Assembly (NCBI RefSeq): GCF_007625205.1
Contig: NZ_VMNI01000012.1
Span: 1-64,000 of the forward strand
DNA from: Denitromonas ohlonensis
Lineage (GTDB): Bacteria > Pseudomonadota > Gammaproteobacteria > Burkholderiales > Rhodocyclaceae
Reading direction: 5' to 3'
Length of the DNA stretch: 64,000 nt
The notes below the pieces were generated by a model that searched no databases, was not told where the DNA came from, and worked only from the letters and a program-made list of their open reading frames with translations. This document shows positions 16,492 to 25,354 of this stretch, piece after piece (positions within the stretch are counted from its first letter, which is position 1; the number at the start of each line of letters is the position of its first letter). A program made the translations under genes and the position numbers.

Positions 16492-18021
16492 GTGCGTCTG
16501 TTGCGTCTCGCCAAAATCGTCATCGTCAGCCTGCGCTTCGGGCTCGATCGCATGGTCCTCACCGCCGACCGCAGCGGCCAGCTGGTGCGTCTGTGGCGCA
16601 TCGTGTTCTTCTGGCGACGCTTCTCCGAGCCGCGTGCGGTGCGTTTGCGCAAGGCGCTCGAATCGCTCGGCCCGATCTTCGTCAAGTTTGGGCAGATGCT
16701 GTCGACCCGGCGCGACCTGCTGCCGCTGGACATCGCCGAAGAGCTGGCGCTGCTGCAGGACCGCGTGCCGCCCTTCCCCAGCAACGAGGCCATCGCAGTC
16801 ATCGAAAAGCTCTACGGTCGGCCGGTCGACGAGGTCTTCGCCAAGTTCGAGCGCACGCCGGTGGCCTCGGCCTCGGTGGCGCAGGTGCACTTCGCGCAGC
16901 TGCAGGACGGCACCGAGGTGGCGATCAAGGTGCTGCGCCCCGGCATCGAACGCGTCATCGCCCACGACATGGCCTTGCTCGACGCCGGCGCCACACTGCT
17001 CGACCGCCTGTGGCCCGAAGGCCGCCGACTCAAGCCGCGCGAAGTGGTGGCCGAATTCGCCAAGCACCTGCGCGACGAACTCGACCTGATGCGCGAAGCG
17101 GCCAACTGCTCGCAGCTGCGGCGCAATTTCACCGACTCCAAACTGCTGGTGGTGCCCGAGGTGTATTGGGACTACTGCGGCAAGTCGGTGATGGTGATGG
17201 AGCGCATGCACGGCGTACCCATTTCGCGCACCCCGGCGCTGCTGGCACAGGGCACCGACCTGTCGGCGCTGTCGCGCGCGGGGGTCGAGATTTTCTTCAC
17301 CCAGGTCTTCCGCGACGGTTTCTTCCATGCCGACATGCATCCGGGCAACATCTTCGTGCATGCCGACGGGCGCTACATCGCGCTCGATTTCGGCATCATG
17401 GGCACGCTCACCGATGTCGATAAAAACTATCTGGCGCAGAACTTCCTGGCCTTCTTCCAGCGCGATTACAAACGCGTGGCGCAAGCGCACATCGACGCGG
17501 GCTGGGTGCCGGCGCACACCCGGGTGGATGAATTCGAATCGGCCATCCGCGCGGTGTGCGAGCCGATTTTCGACAAACCCCTGAAAGACATCTCCTTCGG
17601 CAAGACGCTGTTGCGCCTGTTCCAGACCGCGCGCCGCTTCGAAATGGAGGTGCAGCCGCAGCTCGTGCTGCTGCAAAAAACCCTGCTCAATATTGAAGGC
17701 CTGGGCCGCCAGCTCGACCCGGAGCTGGATCTGTGGACCACCGCCAAACCCTTCCTGGAACGCTGGATGGGCAATCAGGTCGGGTTCAGCGCGCTGGTCC
17801 GCCATGTCAAGGAAGAAGCGCCCTACTGGGCCACGACCCTGCCGCAACTGCCCCGCCTGATCCACCACGCACTCAGCACGCCCGACCGCATCGAAGCGGC
17901 CCGACGCGACATGGCGCGGCTGGCGCAGGCCCAGCGTCGGCAGAGCCTGGGGCTCACCGTGGTCGGCACCTTGCTGGCCGCGCTGCTGGCACTTGAGCTG
18001 TGGCGCCTCATCGGCAGCTGA
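16492..18021 (+). CDS. ubiB: ubiquinone biosynthesis ATPase/kinase-like protein UbiB
   Basis: A 509-residue ABC1/ADCK-family protein needed for ubiquinone synthesis; in studied bacteria it acts as an ATPase at the membrane-associated Ubi complex. The family marks are present: [14 protein letters not shown] near residues 60-75, the alanine-rich loop [25 protein letters not shown] and DFGIMG. A hydrophobic C-terminal tail ([17 protein letters not shown]) anchors it in the membrane. I chose the GTG at 16492 because the product then begins RLLRLAKIV like other betaproteobacterial UbiB; the frame is open 34 codons further up to an ATG at 16390. No strong ribosome site is visible. The window thus holds genes for both the aerobic (ubiB) and O2-independent (ubiUVT) systems. 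Confidence 0.9.
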   Translation: MRLLRLAKIVIVSLRFGLDRMVLTADRSGQLVRLWRIVFFWRRFSEPRAVRLRKALESLGPIFVKFGQMLSTRRDLLPLDIAEELALLQDRVPPFPSNEAIAVIEKLYGRPVDEVFAKFERTPVASASVAQVHFAQLQDGTEVAIKVLRPGIERVIAHDMALLDAGATLLDRLWPEGRRLKPREVVAEFAKHLRDELDLMREAANCSQLRRNFTDSKLLVVPEVYWDYCGKSVMVMERMHGVPISRTPALLAQGTDLSALSRAGVEIFFTQVFRDGFFHADMHPGNIFVHADGRYIALDFGIMGTLTDVDKNYLAQNFLAFFQRDYKRVAQAHIDAGWVPAHTRVDEFESAIRAVCEPIFDKPLKDISFGKTLLRLFQTARRFEMEVQPQLVLLQKTLLNIEGLGRQLDPELDLWTTAKPFLERWMGNQVGFSALVRHVKEEAPYWATTLPQLPRLIHHALSTPDRIEAARRDMARLAQAQRRQSLGLTVVGTLLAALLALELWRLIGS

Positions 18022-18178
18022 TGATCGCGGCATGATCTCCAACGATCCCGGCACGATGCGGTAAAAAAACCGCCCCCTGCCAGGGCATCGTTGCTAAAAT
18101 CGCGCCGAAAAAAATGATCGGGGCGATCGCAGCAAAAACCGGCCCCGCCTATCCGCATCTGCTCTGGAGCCCACCGCC

Positions 18179-19588
18179 ATGCTGCTCTGGCTTGTCGCTG
18201 CCTATCTCGCCCTGTCCATCGGTGTCGGCCTGGTGGCCGCCATGCGTGTCCACAACGCGAAAGACTACATCCTCGCTGGCCGCAATCTGCCGATGTACGT
18301 CGTGGTCGCCATGGTGTTTGCCACCTGGTTCGGCGCCGAAACCGTGCTTGGCATCTCGGCCACCTTCCTCGAAGAAGGCTTTCACGGGCTGATCTCCGAC
18401 CCGCTCGGCGCCTCGATCTGCCTGATCCTGTTCGGCCTGTTCTTCGCTCGCCGCCTGTATCGGCAAAACCTGCTCACACTCGGCGACTTCTTCCGCAAGC
18501 GCTACAACCGCACGACCGAACTGATCCTCTCGATGTGCATCGTGGTGTCCTACCTCGGCTGGGTGTCGGCACAGATCACCGCCCTCGGCCTGGTCTTCAA
18601 CGTGCTGACCGAAGGCAGCCTCAGCATGAATCAGGGCATGATGATCGGCGCCACGGTGGTGCTCGCCTACACGCTGCTCGGCGGCATGTGGTCGGTCGCC
18701 ATCACCACCTTCATCCAGATGATCGTCATCGTGCTCGGCCTGCTCTACATCGCCTTTGAGGTCTCCGACCTGGCCGGCGGCGCGGGCAAGGTCATCCGCC
18801 ACGCGGCCGACGCCGGCAAGTTCGAATGGCTGCCCGAGGCCAACATCGGCGCCATCATCGCCTGGATCGCCACGCTGCTGACCATGGCCTTCGGCTCGAT
18901 CCCACAGCAGGACGTCTTCCAGCGCGCCAACTCCGCGCGCAACGAAAACGTGGCGGTCAACGGCACGGTGCTCGGTGGCATCGCTTACTTCCTGTTCGCC
19001 GGCATCCCGCTGTTTCTCGCCTACTCGGCGGTGCAGATCGACCCGGCACTGGTCGAACGTTACATGGCGGAGGACTCGCAGCTCATCCTGCCGAACCTCA
19101 TCCTCAACCACATGCCGTTCACCGCCCAGGTCATCTTCTTCGGCGCGCTGCTGTCGGTGATCATGAGCACCGCATCGGGCACCCTGCTCGCCCCGTCGGT
19201 CACCTTTTCGGAAAACATCCTGCGCGGCTTCATGCCCAACCTCAGCGACCGCGCCTTCCTGCAGCTGACCCGCGTCACCGTGGTGGTCTTCGCCATCATC
19301 GTCACCGGCTACGCCATGCAGACCGAGAGCACCATCCACGAAATGGTCGAGAACGCCTACAAGGTCACCCTCGCCGCCGCCTTCGTCCCGCTCGCCGCCG
19401 GCCTCTACTGGCGCCGCGCCAACAACCTGGGCGCCGCCCTGGCCATCGTCTTCGGCCTCACCACCTGGATCGCGCTCGAATTCATCTCGCCCGAAGGCAT
19501 CATCCCGCCGCAACTGGCCGGCCTGTGCGTCAGCGCGGTGGGCATGCTGATTGGCGGTCTGGCGGGCCGGCAACAGCGCGCTTACTAA
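18179..19588 (+). CDS. sodium:solute symporter (SSS family)
   Basis: A 469-residue inner-membrane protein with about thirteen hydrophobic segments, the normal SSS length and topology. Typical stretches are the early AKDYILAGRNLPMYV, ATWFGAETVLG in the second helix, and GSIPQQDVFQRANSARNENVAV in the middle. It should couple solute uptake to sodium entry; the substrate (sugar, amino acid, carboxylate or other) cannot be told. The gene stands alone, with an intrinsic terminator right after it. Confidence 0.9.
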   Translation: MLLWLVAAYLALSIGVGLVAAMRVHNAKDYILAGRNLPMYVVVAMVFATWFGAETVLGISATFLEEGFHGLISDPLGASICLILFGLFFARRLYRQNLLTLGDFFRKRYNRTTELILSMCIVVSYLGWVSAQITALGLVFNVLTEGSLSMNQGMMIGATVVLAYTLLGGMWSVAITTFIQMIVIVLGLLYIAFEVSDLAGGAGKVIRHAADAGKFEWLPEANIGAIIAWIATLLTMAFGSIPQQDVFQRANSARNENVAVNGTVLGGIAYFLFAGIPLFLAYSAVQIDPALVERYMAEDSQLILPNLILNHMPFTAQVIFFGALLSVIMSTASGTLLAPSVTFSENILRGFMPNLSDRAFLQLTRVTVVVFAIIVTGYAMQTESTIHEMVENAYKVTLAAAFVPLAAGLYWRRANNLGAALAIVFGLTTWIALEFISPEGIIPPQLAGLCVSAVGMLIGGLAGRQQRAY

Positions 19589-19610
19589 TCTGCCCGCACG
19601 CCGCCACAAT

Positions 19611-19645
19611 GAGGCCGATGCCCAACAATGGCGTCGGCCTTTTTT
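19611..19645 (+). terminator. intrinsic terminator after the symporter gene
   Basis: AGGCCGA (19612-19618) pairs with TCGGCCT (19634-19640), extended by an imperfect TGCC/GGCG pair around a short loop, followed by a run of T to 19645. Confidence 0.85.
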
Positions 19646-19710
19646 ACATTAGGGCATAGGCATATCGAGAAGGCCACACCAACCGACTGAAACAAAAAGA
19701 ATATTTGGTT

Positions 19711-19726
19711 TGGCTCGACTTTTGCT
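19711..19726 (+). promoter_or_regulatory. sigma-54 (RpoN) type promoter of the PEP-CTERM gene
   Basis: TGGCTC-N5-TTGCT, with GG (19712-19713) and GC (19724-19725) exactly ten bases apart, matches the -24/-12 consensus TGGCAC-N5-TTGCW at all invariant bases. It would start transcription near 19738, about 31 bases before the ATG. RpoN is encoded in this window. PEP-CTERM genes of related bacteria are known to be under RpoN with the PrsK/PrsR pair. Confidence 0.75.
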
Positions 19727-19768
19727 TAAACCGGCTCGTCGCATTAATAATCACGCAAGGAGCCCATA

Positions 19769-20548
19769 ATGCTATCCAAGACCTCACTCAAGTCCGCCCT
19801 CGCCATTGGCGTAATGACCGCCTCCGCGTCGGCATTCGCCCTGCCGAACGTCTTCAACGACACCATCGCCAACGGCATCAGCCAGTTCGATTCCACCGTA
19901 GCACTGGCCGGCTCGACTGTCGCAACGGCGCAAATCGTGAGCGGCACCAGCGTGTATAACTACACCGACCTGGGTGGCAATCCGGCCACCGTCACCATCA
20001 CCCGCCCCGACGGCAGCGCGGCCAGCTTCCGCGGCCCTTACACCAGCGGCGGCATAACAACCACCGGCGGCATGATCAACATCAATCCGCAAGACGGCGG
20101 CGAAACCATTCCCGGCTTCAATTCCGGCGTGACCTTCACCTTCTCCTCTGCCATCAATGCCCTGGGCTTTGAAGTTGGTGACTGGGCCACCTGCTGCATG
20201 TCCGGCACTCGCCCGGTGGGCACGCCCTCGACCGGTTCGGGCCTGTGGATCGCCTTCGACGGCGGCCAGGCCTTCCTGACCGCCAACGCCCTGACCGCGA
20301 CCGACAACCCGGGTTACGCCGCCGCCAACAGCTTCACCAACTTCATCGGCGCCATCGACGACACCAGCACCTTCACCTCCGTGACCTTCTTCGGCGACGG
20401 CTTTGGTGAAGTTCTGAACGTTGGCGGCACGCTGCGCTTCTCGGCCGTGCCGGAAGGCTCCGTGACCAACCCGGTGCCGGAACCCGGCACCCTGGTGCTG
20501 GCCGGTCTGGCGCTGGTCGGCCTGGGTCTGTCCCGCCGCAAAATGTAA
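19769..20548 (+). CDS. PEP-CTERM sorting domain protein
   Basis: A 259-residue exported protein. Residues 1-24 form a signal peptide ending at SAFA. The body is rich in Gly, Thr and Asn and beta-like, with FRGPYTSGG and FGDGFGEVLNVGGTL stretches. The C-terminus carries the full PEP-CTERM signal: Val-Pro-Glu-Pro-Gly, a hydrophobic helix (TLVLAGLALVGLGL) and a basic end SRRKM, recognised by exosortase EpsH, which removes it. Such proteins go to the cell surface or exopolysaccharide matrix and matter for floc or biofilm formation in some Rhodocyclales. AAGGAG precedes the ATG. It is a single-gene unit between the sigma-54 promoter and the terminator at 20595. Confidence 0.9.
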   Translation: MLSKTSLKSALAIGVMTASASAFALPNVFNDTIANGISQFDSTVALAGSTVATAQIVSGTSVYNYTDLGGNPATVTITRPDGSAASFRGPYTSGGITTTGGMININPQDGGETIPGFNSGVTFTFSSAINALGFEVGDWATCCMSGTRPVGTPSTGSGLWIAFDGGQAFLTANALTATDNPGYAAANSFTNFIGAIDDTSTFTSVTFFGDGFGEVLNVGGTLRFSAVPEGSVTNPVPEPGTLVLAGLALVGLGLSRRKM

Positions 20549-20594
20549 TCCTGCCCGCGGCAGCGCACGAAGCGCTAACGCCAAACGGATCGCA

Positions 20595-20629
20595 CACAAT
20601 GCCCACGCCTCGCGTGGGCATTGTGCTTT
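20595..20629 (+). terminator. intrinsic terminator after the PEP-CTERM gene
   Basis: CACAATGCCCACG (20595-20607) pairs perfectly with CGTGGGCATTGTG (20613-20625), followed by a short T run. Confidence 0.85.
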
Positions 20630-20684
20630 TCAACCCGGGACGCCACGCGAAATATGAGCACGCCCGACCAAGGTGTCGGCGCTA

Positions 20685-20698
20685 TTGACACGTATCAA
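20685..20698 (+). promoter_or_regulatory. FNR/Anr-type box upstream of ubiU
   Basis: TTGAC-ACGT-ATCAA matches the FNR consensus TTGAT-N4-ATCAA at nine of ten bases. The centre at 20691.5 lies 41.5 bases before the start expected from a TAGACT -10 element at 20721-20726, the classic activating class II position. In E. coli ubiUV are known FNR targets, and O2-independent ubiquinone synthesis is their role. Confidence 0.75.
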
Positions 20699-20753
20699 TC
20701 CCATTTTTCCGGCGGCGCCCTAGACTCTGGCGGCACTTTTTCTTGCTGCCGCC

Positions 20754-21767
20754 ATGACTGCCAACCACCCGATCGAACTCGTCTGCCCCGCCGGCAGCCT
20801 GCCCGCCTTGAAAACCGCCGTCGATGCCGGCGCCGACTGTGTTTACGTCGGCTTCAAGAACGCCACCAACGCGCGCAACTTCACCGGTCTGAACTTTACC
20901 GACGCCAGCATGCGCGAGGGCATCCGCTACGCGCATGACCGCGGCCGAAAGGTGTTGCTGGCGCTGAACACCTATCCGCAAGCCGGCAACTGGCCGGAAT
21001 GGACCAAAACCATCGACGCCGCCGCCGAGATGGGCGTGAATGCGGTGATCCTGGCCGATCCGGGCCTGATGCGCTACGCCAACCGCACCCATCCCGAGCT
21101 GCGCCTGCATCTGTCGGTGCAGGGCTCGGCCACCAGCTACGAAGCCATCAATTTTTATCACGAGCACTTCGGCGTCCAGCGCGCGGTCTTGCCGCGGGTG
21201 CTGTCGCTGCCGCAGGTCGAGCATGTGATCAAAAAGACCCCGGTCGAGATCGAAGTCTTCGGTTTTGGCGGGCTGTGCGTGATGGTCGAGGGGCGTTGTT
21301 CGTTGTCGGCCTACGCCACGGGCGAGTCGCCCAACTGCAACGGCGCCTGCTCGCCGGGCAAACATGTGCGTTGGGAGCAGACCGCCAAGGGCATGGAAAC
21401 CCGGCTCAACGGCATCCTCATCGATCGCTTCGCGGACGACGAGCGCGCCGGCTACCCCACGCTGTGCAAGGGCCGCTTCGCCGTCGGCGACGACACTTAC
21501 TACGCCATTGAAGAGCCGACCAGCCTGAACACGCTGGAATTGCTGCCCGATCTGGCCCGCGCCGGCGTGCGCGCCATCAAGATCGAAGGCCGCCAGCGCA
21601 GCCCCGCCTATGTGCAGCAGGTCACCCGCGTGTGGCGCGCCGCCATCGACCGGCTCAAGACCGACGGCGACCGCTTTGCCGTCCAGCCCAAGTGGATGGC
21701 CGCGCTGAACAATGTCTCCGAAGGCCAGAGCCATACGCTCGGCGCCTACTATCGCCCCTGGAAATAA
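20754..21767 (+). CDS. ubiU: O2-independent ubiquinone biosynthesis protein UbiU
   Basis: A 337-residue U32-family iron-sulfur protein. With UbiV it forms the hydroxylation complex that makes ubiquinone without oxygen, using prephenate as hydroxyl donor in E. coli. The 4Fe-4S ligands are expected at Cys175, Cys182, Cys199 (or Cys195) and Cys238, in GGLCVMVEGRC, NCNGACSPG and YPTLCKG. The N-terminal ELVCPAGSLPALKTAVDAGAD is typical of U32 peptidase-like proteins. The gene is followed nine bases later by ubiV and then ubiT, and is preceded by an FNR-type box, so anaerobic induction is likely. Confidence 0.93.
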   Translation: MTANHPIELVCPAGSLPALKTAVDAGADCVYVGFKNATNARNFTGLNFTDASMREGIRYAHDRGRKVLLALNTYPQAGNWPEWTKTIDAAAEMGVNAVILADPGLMRYANRTHPELRLHLSVQGSATSYEAINFYHEHFGVQRAVLPRVLSLPQVEHVIKKTPVEIEVFGFGGLCVMVEGRCSLSAYATGESPNCNGACSPGKHVRWEQTAKGMETRLNGILIDRFADDERAGYPTLCKGRFAVGDDTYYAIEEPTSLNTLELLPDLARAGVRAIKIEGRQRSPAYVQQVTRVWRAAIDRLKTDGDRFAVQPKWMAALNNVSEGQSHTLGAYYRPWK

Positions 21768-21776
21768 GTCGTGCCC

Positions 21777-22679
21777 ATGAAACTCGCGCTCGGACCGCAC
21801 CAATACTACTGGCCACGTCAGGCCATGATGGATTTCTACGCCGATGTGGCCGACTCGCCCGTCGACATCGTCTATGTGGGTGAATCGGTGTGCTCGCGCC
21901 GCCACGAAATGCGCCTCGAAGACTGGTTCGACGTCGCCCATGTGCTGGCCGAGGCCGGCAAGGAAGTGGTGTTTTCCTCGCTGGTGCTGATCGAATCCGA
22001 ATCGGACCTCAAAGTGCTGCGCAAACTCGTCGGCCAGCCGGACTTCCGGGTCGAGGCCAATGACATGGCCGCGGTGCAGGCGCTGGTTCGCGCCGGCCAC
22101 AAACACTGGATCGCTGGGCCGACGCTGAATGTCTTCAACCCCGCCACCATGGACGTGTTCGCCGAACAGGGCGCCACCCGCTGGGCCGTGCCGCCGGAGA
22201 TGGCACGCGAAGCCATGGACGGCCTGCTCGCCGGCTGCGCGGTGCGCCCCGAGGTCGAAGTCACCGCCTACGGCCGCCTGCCGCTGGCTTATTCGGCGCG
22301 CTGCTTTACCGCCCGCCACTTCAATCTGCAAAAAGACACCTGCGAGTTCCGTTGCCTGCAGCACGCCGAAGGCATGCCGCTCAAAACCCGCGAGGGCGAA
22401 GCCTTCCTGACGCTCAACGGCATTCAGACGCAGTCGGCCAAGGTCTACAACCTGCTCGGCGACCTGCCGGCGCTCCAGGCCTCCGGCGTCGATGTGCTGC
22501 GCGTGCTGCCACAGTCCGAACACATGACCGAGCTGCTGGCCCTGTTCCGCCGCGCCATCGACGGTGAGATTGCGCCGGCCGAGGCCTTTGCGCAGTCCCA
22601 GCCGCTGATGCCCGAGGCGCCCTGCAATGGCTTCTGGCATGGCAAGCCGGGCCTCGAACAATACGTTGCCGCCGCCTGA
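21777..22679 (+). CDS. ubiV: O2-independent ubiquinone biosynthesis protein UbiV
   Basis: A 300-residue U32-family protein, the partner of UbiU. Cluster ligands are Cys39 (GESVCSRR), Cys176, Cys189 and Cys193 (SARCFTARHF, DTCEFRC), the same spacing pattern as in E. coli UbiV. The ATG at 21777 gives MKLALGPHQYYWPR, close to known starts; a GTG two codons earlier is possible. It lies nine bases downstream of ubiU and 22 upstream of ubiT. Confidence 0.93.
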   Translation: MKLALGPHQYYWPRQAMMDFYADVADSPVDIVYVGESVCSRRHEMRLEDWFDVAHVLAEAGKEVVFSSLVLIESESDLKVLRKLVGQPDFRVEANDMAAVQALVRAGHKHWIAGPTLNVFNPATMDVFAEQGATRWAVPPEMAREAMDGLLAGCAVRPEVEVTAYGRLPLAYSARCFTARHFNLQKDTCEFRCLQHAEGMPLKTREGEAFLTLNGIQTQSAKVYNLLGDLPALQASGVDVLRVLPQSEHMTELLALFRRAIDGEIAPAEAFAQSQPLMPEAPCNGFWHGKPGLEQYVAAA

Positions 22680-22701
22680 GCGCGGCTTCACGGAGATCTC
22701 C

Positions 22702-23184
22702 ATGGCCAATATCCCCGCCTTTCGTGTGCCCCCCATCGTCGGCCGTGTGGTCGCCCGCCTGCCGCAACTGCCGCCCACGCTGGCGCTGGTCGGGGCACTG
22801 AATCTGGCGCTCGGCCGCATCCTGCCCAAGGATGACCTCGAACCGCTGACCGGCAAACGCCTCCAGCTGGACGTCACCGACGCCGGCCTGAGCCTGCGTT
22901 TTACCCTGTCGGCGCGCGGTTTCCGCCCGCGTTTCGACCGCCAGAAGGCCGACCTCACCCTGCGCGCCGCGACCCGCGACTACCTCGCCCTGGCGCTGCG
23001 CGAGGAGGACGCCGACACCTTGTTCTTCAGCCGCCGTCTGATCATGGAAGGCGACACTGACATCGGCTTGCTGGTCAAGAACACGCTCGACGCGGTGGAC
23101 TGGGACGCGCTCATCGCCGCGGCCAAACCGGCCACCGTGCTGGCCCGCTTCAAGACGCCCCGCCTCGGCACGCCCGCCGCCTGA
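22702..23184 (+). CDS. ubiT: SCP2-domain ubiquinone accessory factor UbiT
   Basis: A 160-residue protein with one SCP2 sterol-carrier fold (LQLDVTDAGLSLRFTLS, LTLRAATRDYLALALREEDADTLFFSRRL, MEGDTDIGLLVKNTLDAVDW). UbiT binds the hydrophobic quinone precursor and is the lipid-carrier partner of UbiU/UbiV, replacing UbiJ under anoxic conditions. The ATG at 22702 is chosen because GGAG lies seven bases upstream; an in-frame ATG at 22627 overlaps ubiV and lacks family similarity. It completes the ubiUVT operon. Confidence 0.92.
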   Translation: MANIPAFRVPPIVGRVVARLPQLPPTLALVGALNLALGRILPKDDLEPLTGKRLQLDVTDAGLSLRFTLSARGFRPRFDRQKADLTLRAATRDYLALALREEDADTLFFSRRLIMEGDTDIGLLVKNTLDAVDWDALIAAAKPATVLARFKTPRLGTPAA

Positions 23185-23264
23185 ATCACCGCCGGCCCGC
23201 CCCGGCGAGCCGCTGCGCGTACAATCGACGCATCTTCGCTGTCCGGTCGCCGACCGCCCGACGA

Positions 23265-24323
23265 GTGCGCGCATCCACCCAGCTCCCCCGCTATCTGACG
23301 CTGGCCTACGGCCTGCTCATCGCCTATGCCTGCCTCCACCCGTTCACCGGGTGGAAGTCGCATGGGCTGCCGCTGTTCGACTTCCTTCAGGCGCCCTGGC
23401 CAAAGTACTACCGGGTCGAGGACATCATCCTCAACGTGCTCGGCTTCATTCCGCTCGGTTTCGTGCTGACGGCGGCCTGGCCCGAGCGTTGGTCGCGGCT
23501 GCGCGCGCTGGTGCTGAGCGTGCTGGTGTGCGGCGTGTTGAGCCTGTCGCTCGAAACGGCGCAGAACTTCCTGCCCACCCGCGTGGCGTCCAATGTCGAC
23601 CTCGGCGCCAACATCCTCGGCGGACTGCTCGGCGCGCTCATTGGCATGGCGCTCGGTCAGCGGATTTTTGATACCCGCGGCTGGCTGCATCAATGGCACG
23701 ACAAACGCATTCTGGATGGTCACCTCGGCGACCTGGGCGTGGTGCTGCTGGCGCTGTGGCTGCTCGCCCAGCTCTCGCCGGAGACACTGCTGTTTTCGGT
23801 CGGCGACCTGCGCCGGCTCTTCGACCTCCCCGCGCCGCTGCCCTTCAGCCCGGAGCGTTTCATGCGCCTGGAAGCGGCGATCGTCGCCACGCATCTGGTG
23901 GCGATCGGACTGGTCGCGCGCGCCAGCCTGCAGCGCTTCTCGCTGACCATCGTGGTGCTGATCTGCCTTGGGCTTGGCGCACGCACGCTGGCTGCGACCA
24001 GCTTCTATATTCCACCGCGGCCCCTGCTGTGGCTGACGCCCGGCGCCATTGCCGGACTCGGCGCTGGCCTGCCGGTGCTGGCCACGACCCTGGCGCTGCC
24101 CCATGGCCTGCGCCAGATGCTGGCGGCGATTGCCCTGCTGGCGGGCACCGTGCTGGTCAATCTGGCGCCCGAGAACCCGTATCTGAGCTTCAACCAGACG
24201 CTGATCAATCAGGGCCACTTCCTGAACTTCAACGGCCTCACGCATCTGGTCGCCAGCCTGTGGCCATTTCTGGCGCTGGCCTACCTGAGCGCGGTCAACC
24301 TGCGTCGGGGTAGCCCCCACTGA
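23265..24323 (+). CDS. VanZ-like membrane protein
   Basis: A 352-residue inner-membrane protein with about nine hydrophobic segments. The N-terminal 120 residues match the VanZ-like fold (ACLHPFTGWK, ILNVLGFIPLGFVLTA, LETAQNFLPTRVASNVDLGANILGG). The C-terminal half adds further helices without clear similarity. Start is a GTG at 23265; no good ribosome site is seen, so the exact start is uncertain. VanZ in enterococci gives teicoplanin resistance, but most VanZ-like proteins have unknown roles, possibly at the envelope. Confidence 0.8.
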   Translation: MRASTQLPRYLTLAYGLLIAYACLHPFTGWKSHGLPLFDFLQAPWPKYYRVEDIILNVLGFIPLGFVLTAAWPERWSRLRALVLSVLVCGVLSLSLETAQNFLPTRVASNVDLGANILGGLLGALIGMALGQRIFDTRGWLHQWHDKRILDGHLGDLGVVLLALWLLAQLSPETLLFSVGDLRRLFDLPAPLPFSPERFMRLEAAIVATHLVAIGLVARASLQRFSLTIVVLICLGLGARTLAATSFYIPPRPLLWLTPGAIAGLGAGLPVLATTLALPHGLRQMLAAIALLAGTVLVNLAPENPYLSFNQTLINQGHFLNFNGLTHLVASLWPFLALAYLSAVNLRRGSPH

Positions 24324-24343
24324 AACCGGGCGCAACGCATGGC

Positions 24344-24349
24344 TATAAT
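24344..24349 (+). promoter_or_regulatory. candidate -10 element of the ferredoxin gene
   Basis: A perfect TATAAT lies 27 bases before the ferredoxin ATG. At 17 bases upstream is TGAAAC, a poor -35. It may drive the ferredoxin-hydrolase-GST-ABC series. Confidence 0.45.
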
Positions 24350-24376
24350 GGTCGGCACTGACCGGAGACCCGCCCT

Positions 24377-24685
24377 ATGAGCTATTTTTCCCATCACGTG
24401 TTTTTCTGCTGCAATCAGCGCGAAGCCGGCGACACCTGCTGCAACGCCCATGGCGCCAGCGAGCTGCAAACCTACGCCAAAGACCGCATCGCCAAGCTCG
24501 GCCTCAAAGGCAAGGGCAAGGTGCGCATCAACAAGGCCGGCTGTCTCGATCGCTGCGACGAGGGGCCGGTGATGGTCGTGTACCCCGAAGAGGTCTGGTA
24601 CACCTACGTCGACAAGGAAGACATCGACGAAATCGTCAACGAACATCTGGTCGGCGGGCGCGTGGTTGAGCGCCTGCGCATCTGA
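24377..24685 (+). CDS. thioredoxin-like (2Fe-2S) ferredoxin
   Basis: A 102-residue cytoplasmic protein of the Shethna/NuoE-like thioredoxin-fold ferredoxins. Cysteines sit in FFCCNQREAGDTCC near the N-terminus and in GCLDRCDEGPVM in the second half, spaced as for a 2Fe-2S cluster in this family. Ends with GGRVVERLRI, also typical. It should carry single electrons; the partner is not evident. It is followed nine bases later by an alpha/beta hydrolase gene. Confidence 0.9.
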   Translation: MSYFSHHVFFCCNQREAGDTCCNAHGASELQTYAKDRIAKLGLKGKGKVRINKAGCLDRCDEGPVMVVYPEEVWYTYVDKEDIDEIVNEHLVGGRVVERLRI

Positions 24686-24694
24686 GGTGAGGCC

Positions 24695-25342
24695 ATGAGC
24701 AAATCCCTACCCACAGAATCCGCCCTGCTCAACGGGCCGGACGGCAGCATCGAGGTGCTGATCGACGCCCCCGTCGAGGTGCGCGGCATCGCCGTGGTGG
24801 CGCATCCGCACCCGCTGTTTGGCGGCGCCAACACCAACAAAGTGGCGCACACGCTGGCGCGCACGCTGCGCGATCTGGGCTATGCCACGCTGCGGCCCAA
24901 CTTCCGCGGCGTCGGCAAGAGCGAAGGCACGCACGATCACGGCATTGCCGAAACCGAAGACATGCTGTCGGTGATCGCCTGGGCGCATTCGCGCTGGGGC
25001 ATGCTGCCGCTGGCGCTCGGCGGCTTCTCGTTTGGCGGCTTTGTGCAGACCCGCGTGGCCAAGCGGCTCGCCGAGGGCGTCACGCCGATCAAGCGCATGG
25101 TGCTGGTGGGACTTGCCACCGGTGAAGTCACCGGCGCACGCCAATACACCACCGAAACCGTGCCGGCCGACACGCTGATCATCCATGGCGAGCAGGACGA
25201 AACCGTCGCGCTCACCAATGTGCTCGACTGGGCGCGGCCGCAGGTGCTGCCGATCGTCGTGGTGCCCGGCGCCGATCACTTCTTCCACGGCAAGCTGCAT
25301 CACATCCGGGACCTCATCACGCAGCGCTGGGCTCCCCTGTAA
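24695..25342 (+). CDS. alpha/beta hydrolase (CocE/DUF-type small hydrolase)
   Basis: A 215-residue cytoplasmic hydrolase. [15 protein letters not shown] forms the oxyanion region, Ser in GFSFGG is the nucleophile, Asp in HGEQDETV and His in GADHFFHG complete the triad. This subgroup is widespread in proteobacteria and often called an alpha/beta or dienelactone-like hydrolase; the substrate is unknown. ATG at 24695 has GAGGTGAG upstream. It is cotranscribed with the ferredoxin and GST genes. Confidence 0.9.
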   Translation: MSKSLPTESALLNGPDGSIEVLIDAPVEVRGIAVVAHPHPLFGGANTNKVAHTLARTLRDLGYATLRPNFRGVGKSEGTHDHGIAETEDMLSVIAWAHSRWGMLPLALGGFSFGGFVQTRVAKRLAEGVTPIKRMVLVGLATGEVTGARQYTTETVPADTLIIHGEQDETVALTNVLDWARPQVLPIVVVPGADHFFHGKLHHIRDLITQRWAPL

Positions 25343-25354
25343 CCGGACGCCGCC

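Noticed and set aside
16372-18054. 560-codon minus-strand frame opposite ubiB
   Set aside because: It is a shadow of ubiB, rich in His, Gln and Glu and without motifs; ubiB has all its family marks.
18149-19609. 486-codon minus-strand frame opposite the symporter
   Set aside because: Composition is Gly/His/Asp/Glu-rich shadow sequence; the plus strand encodes clear membrane helices.
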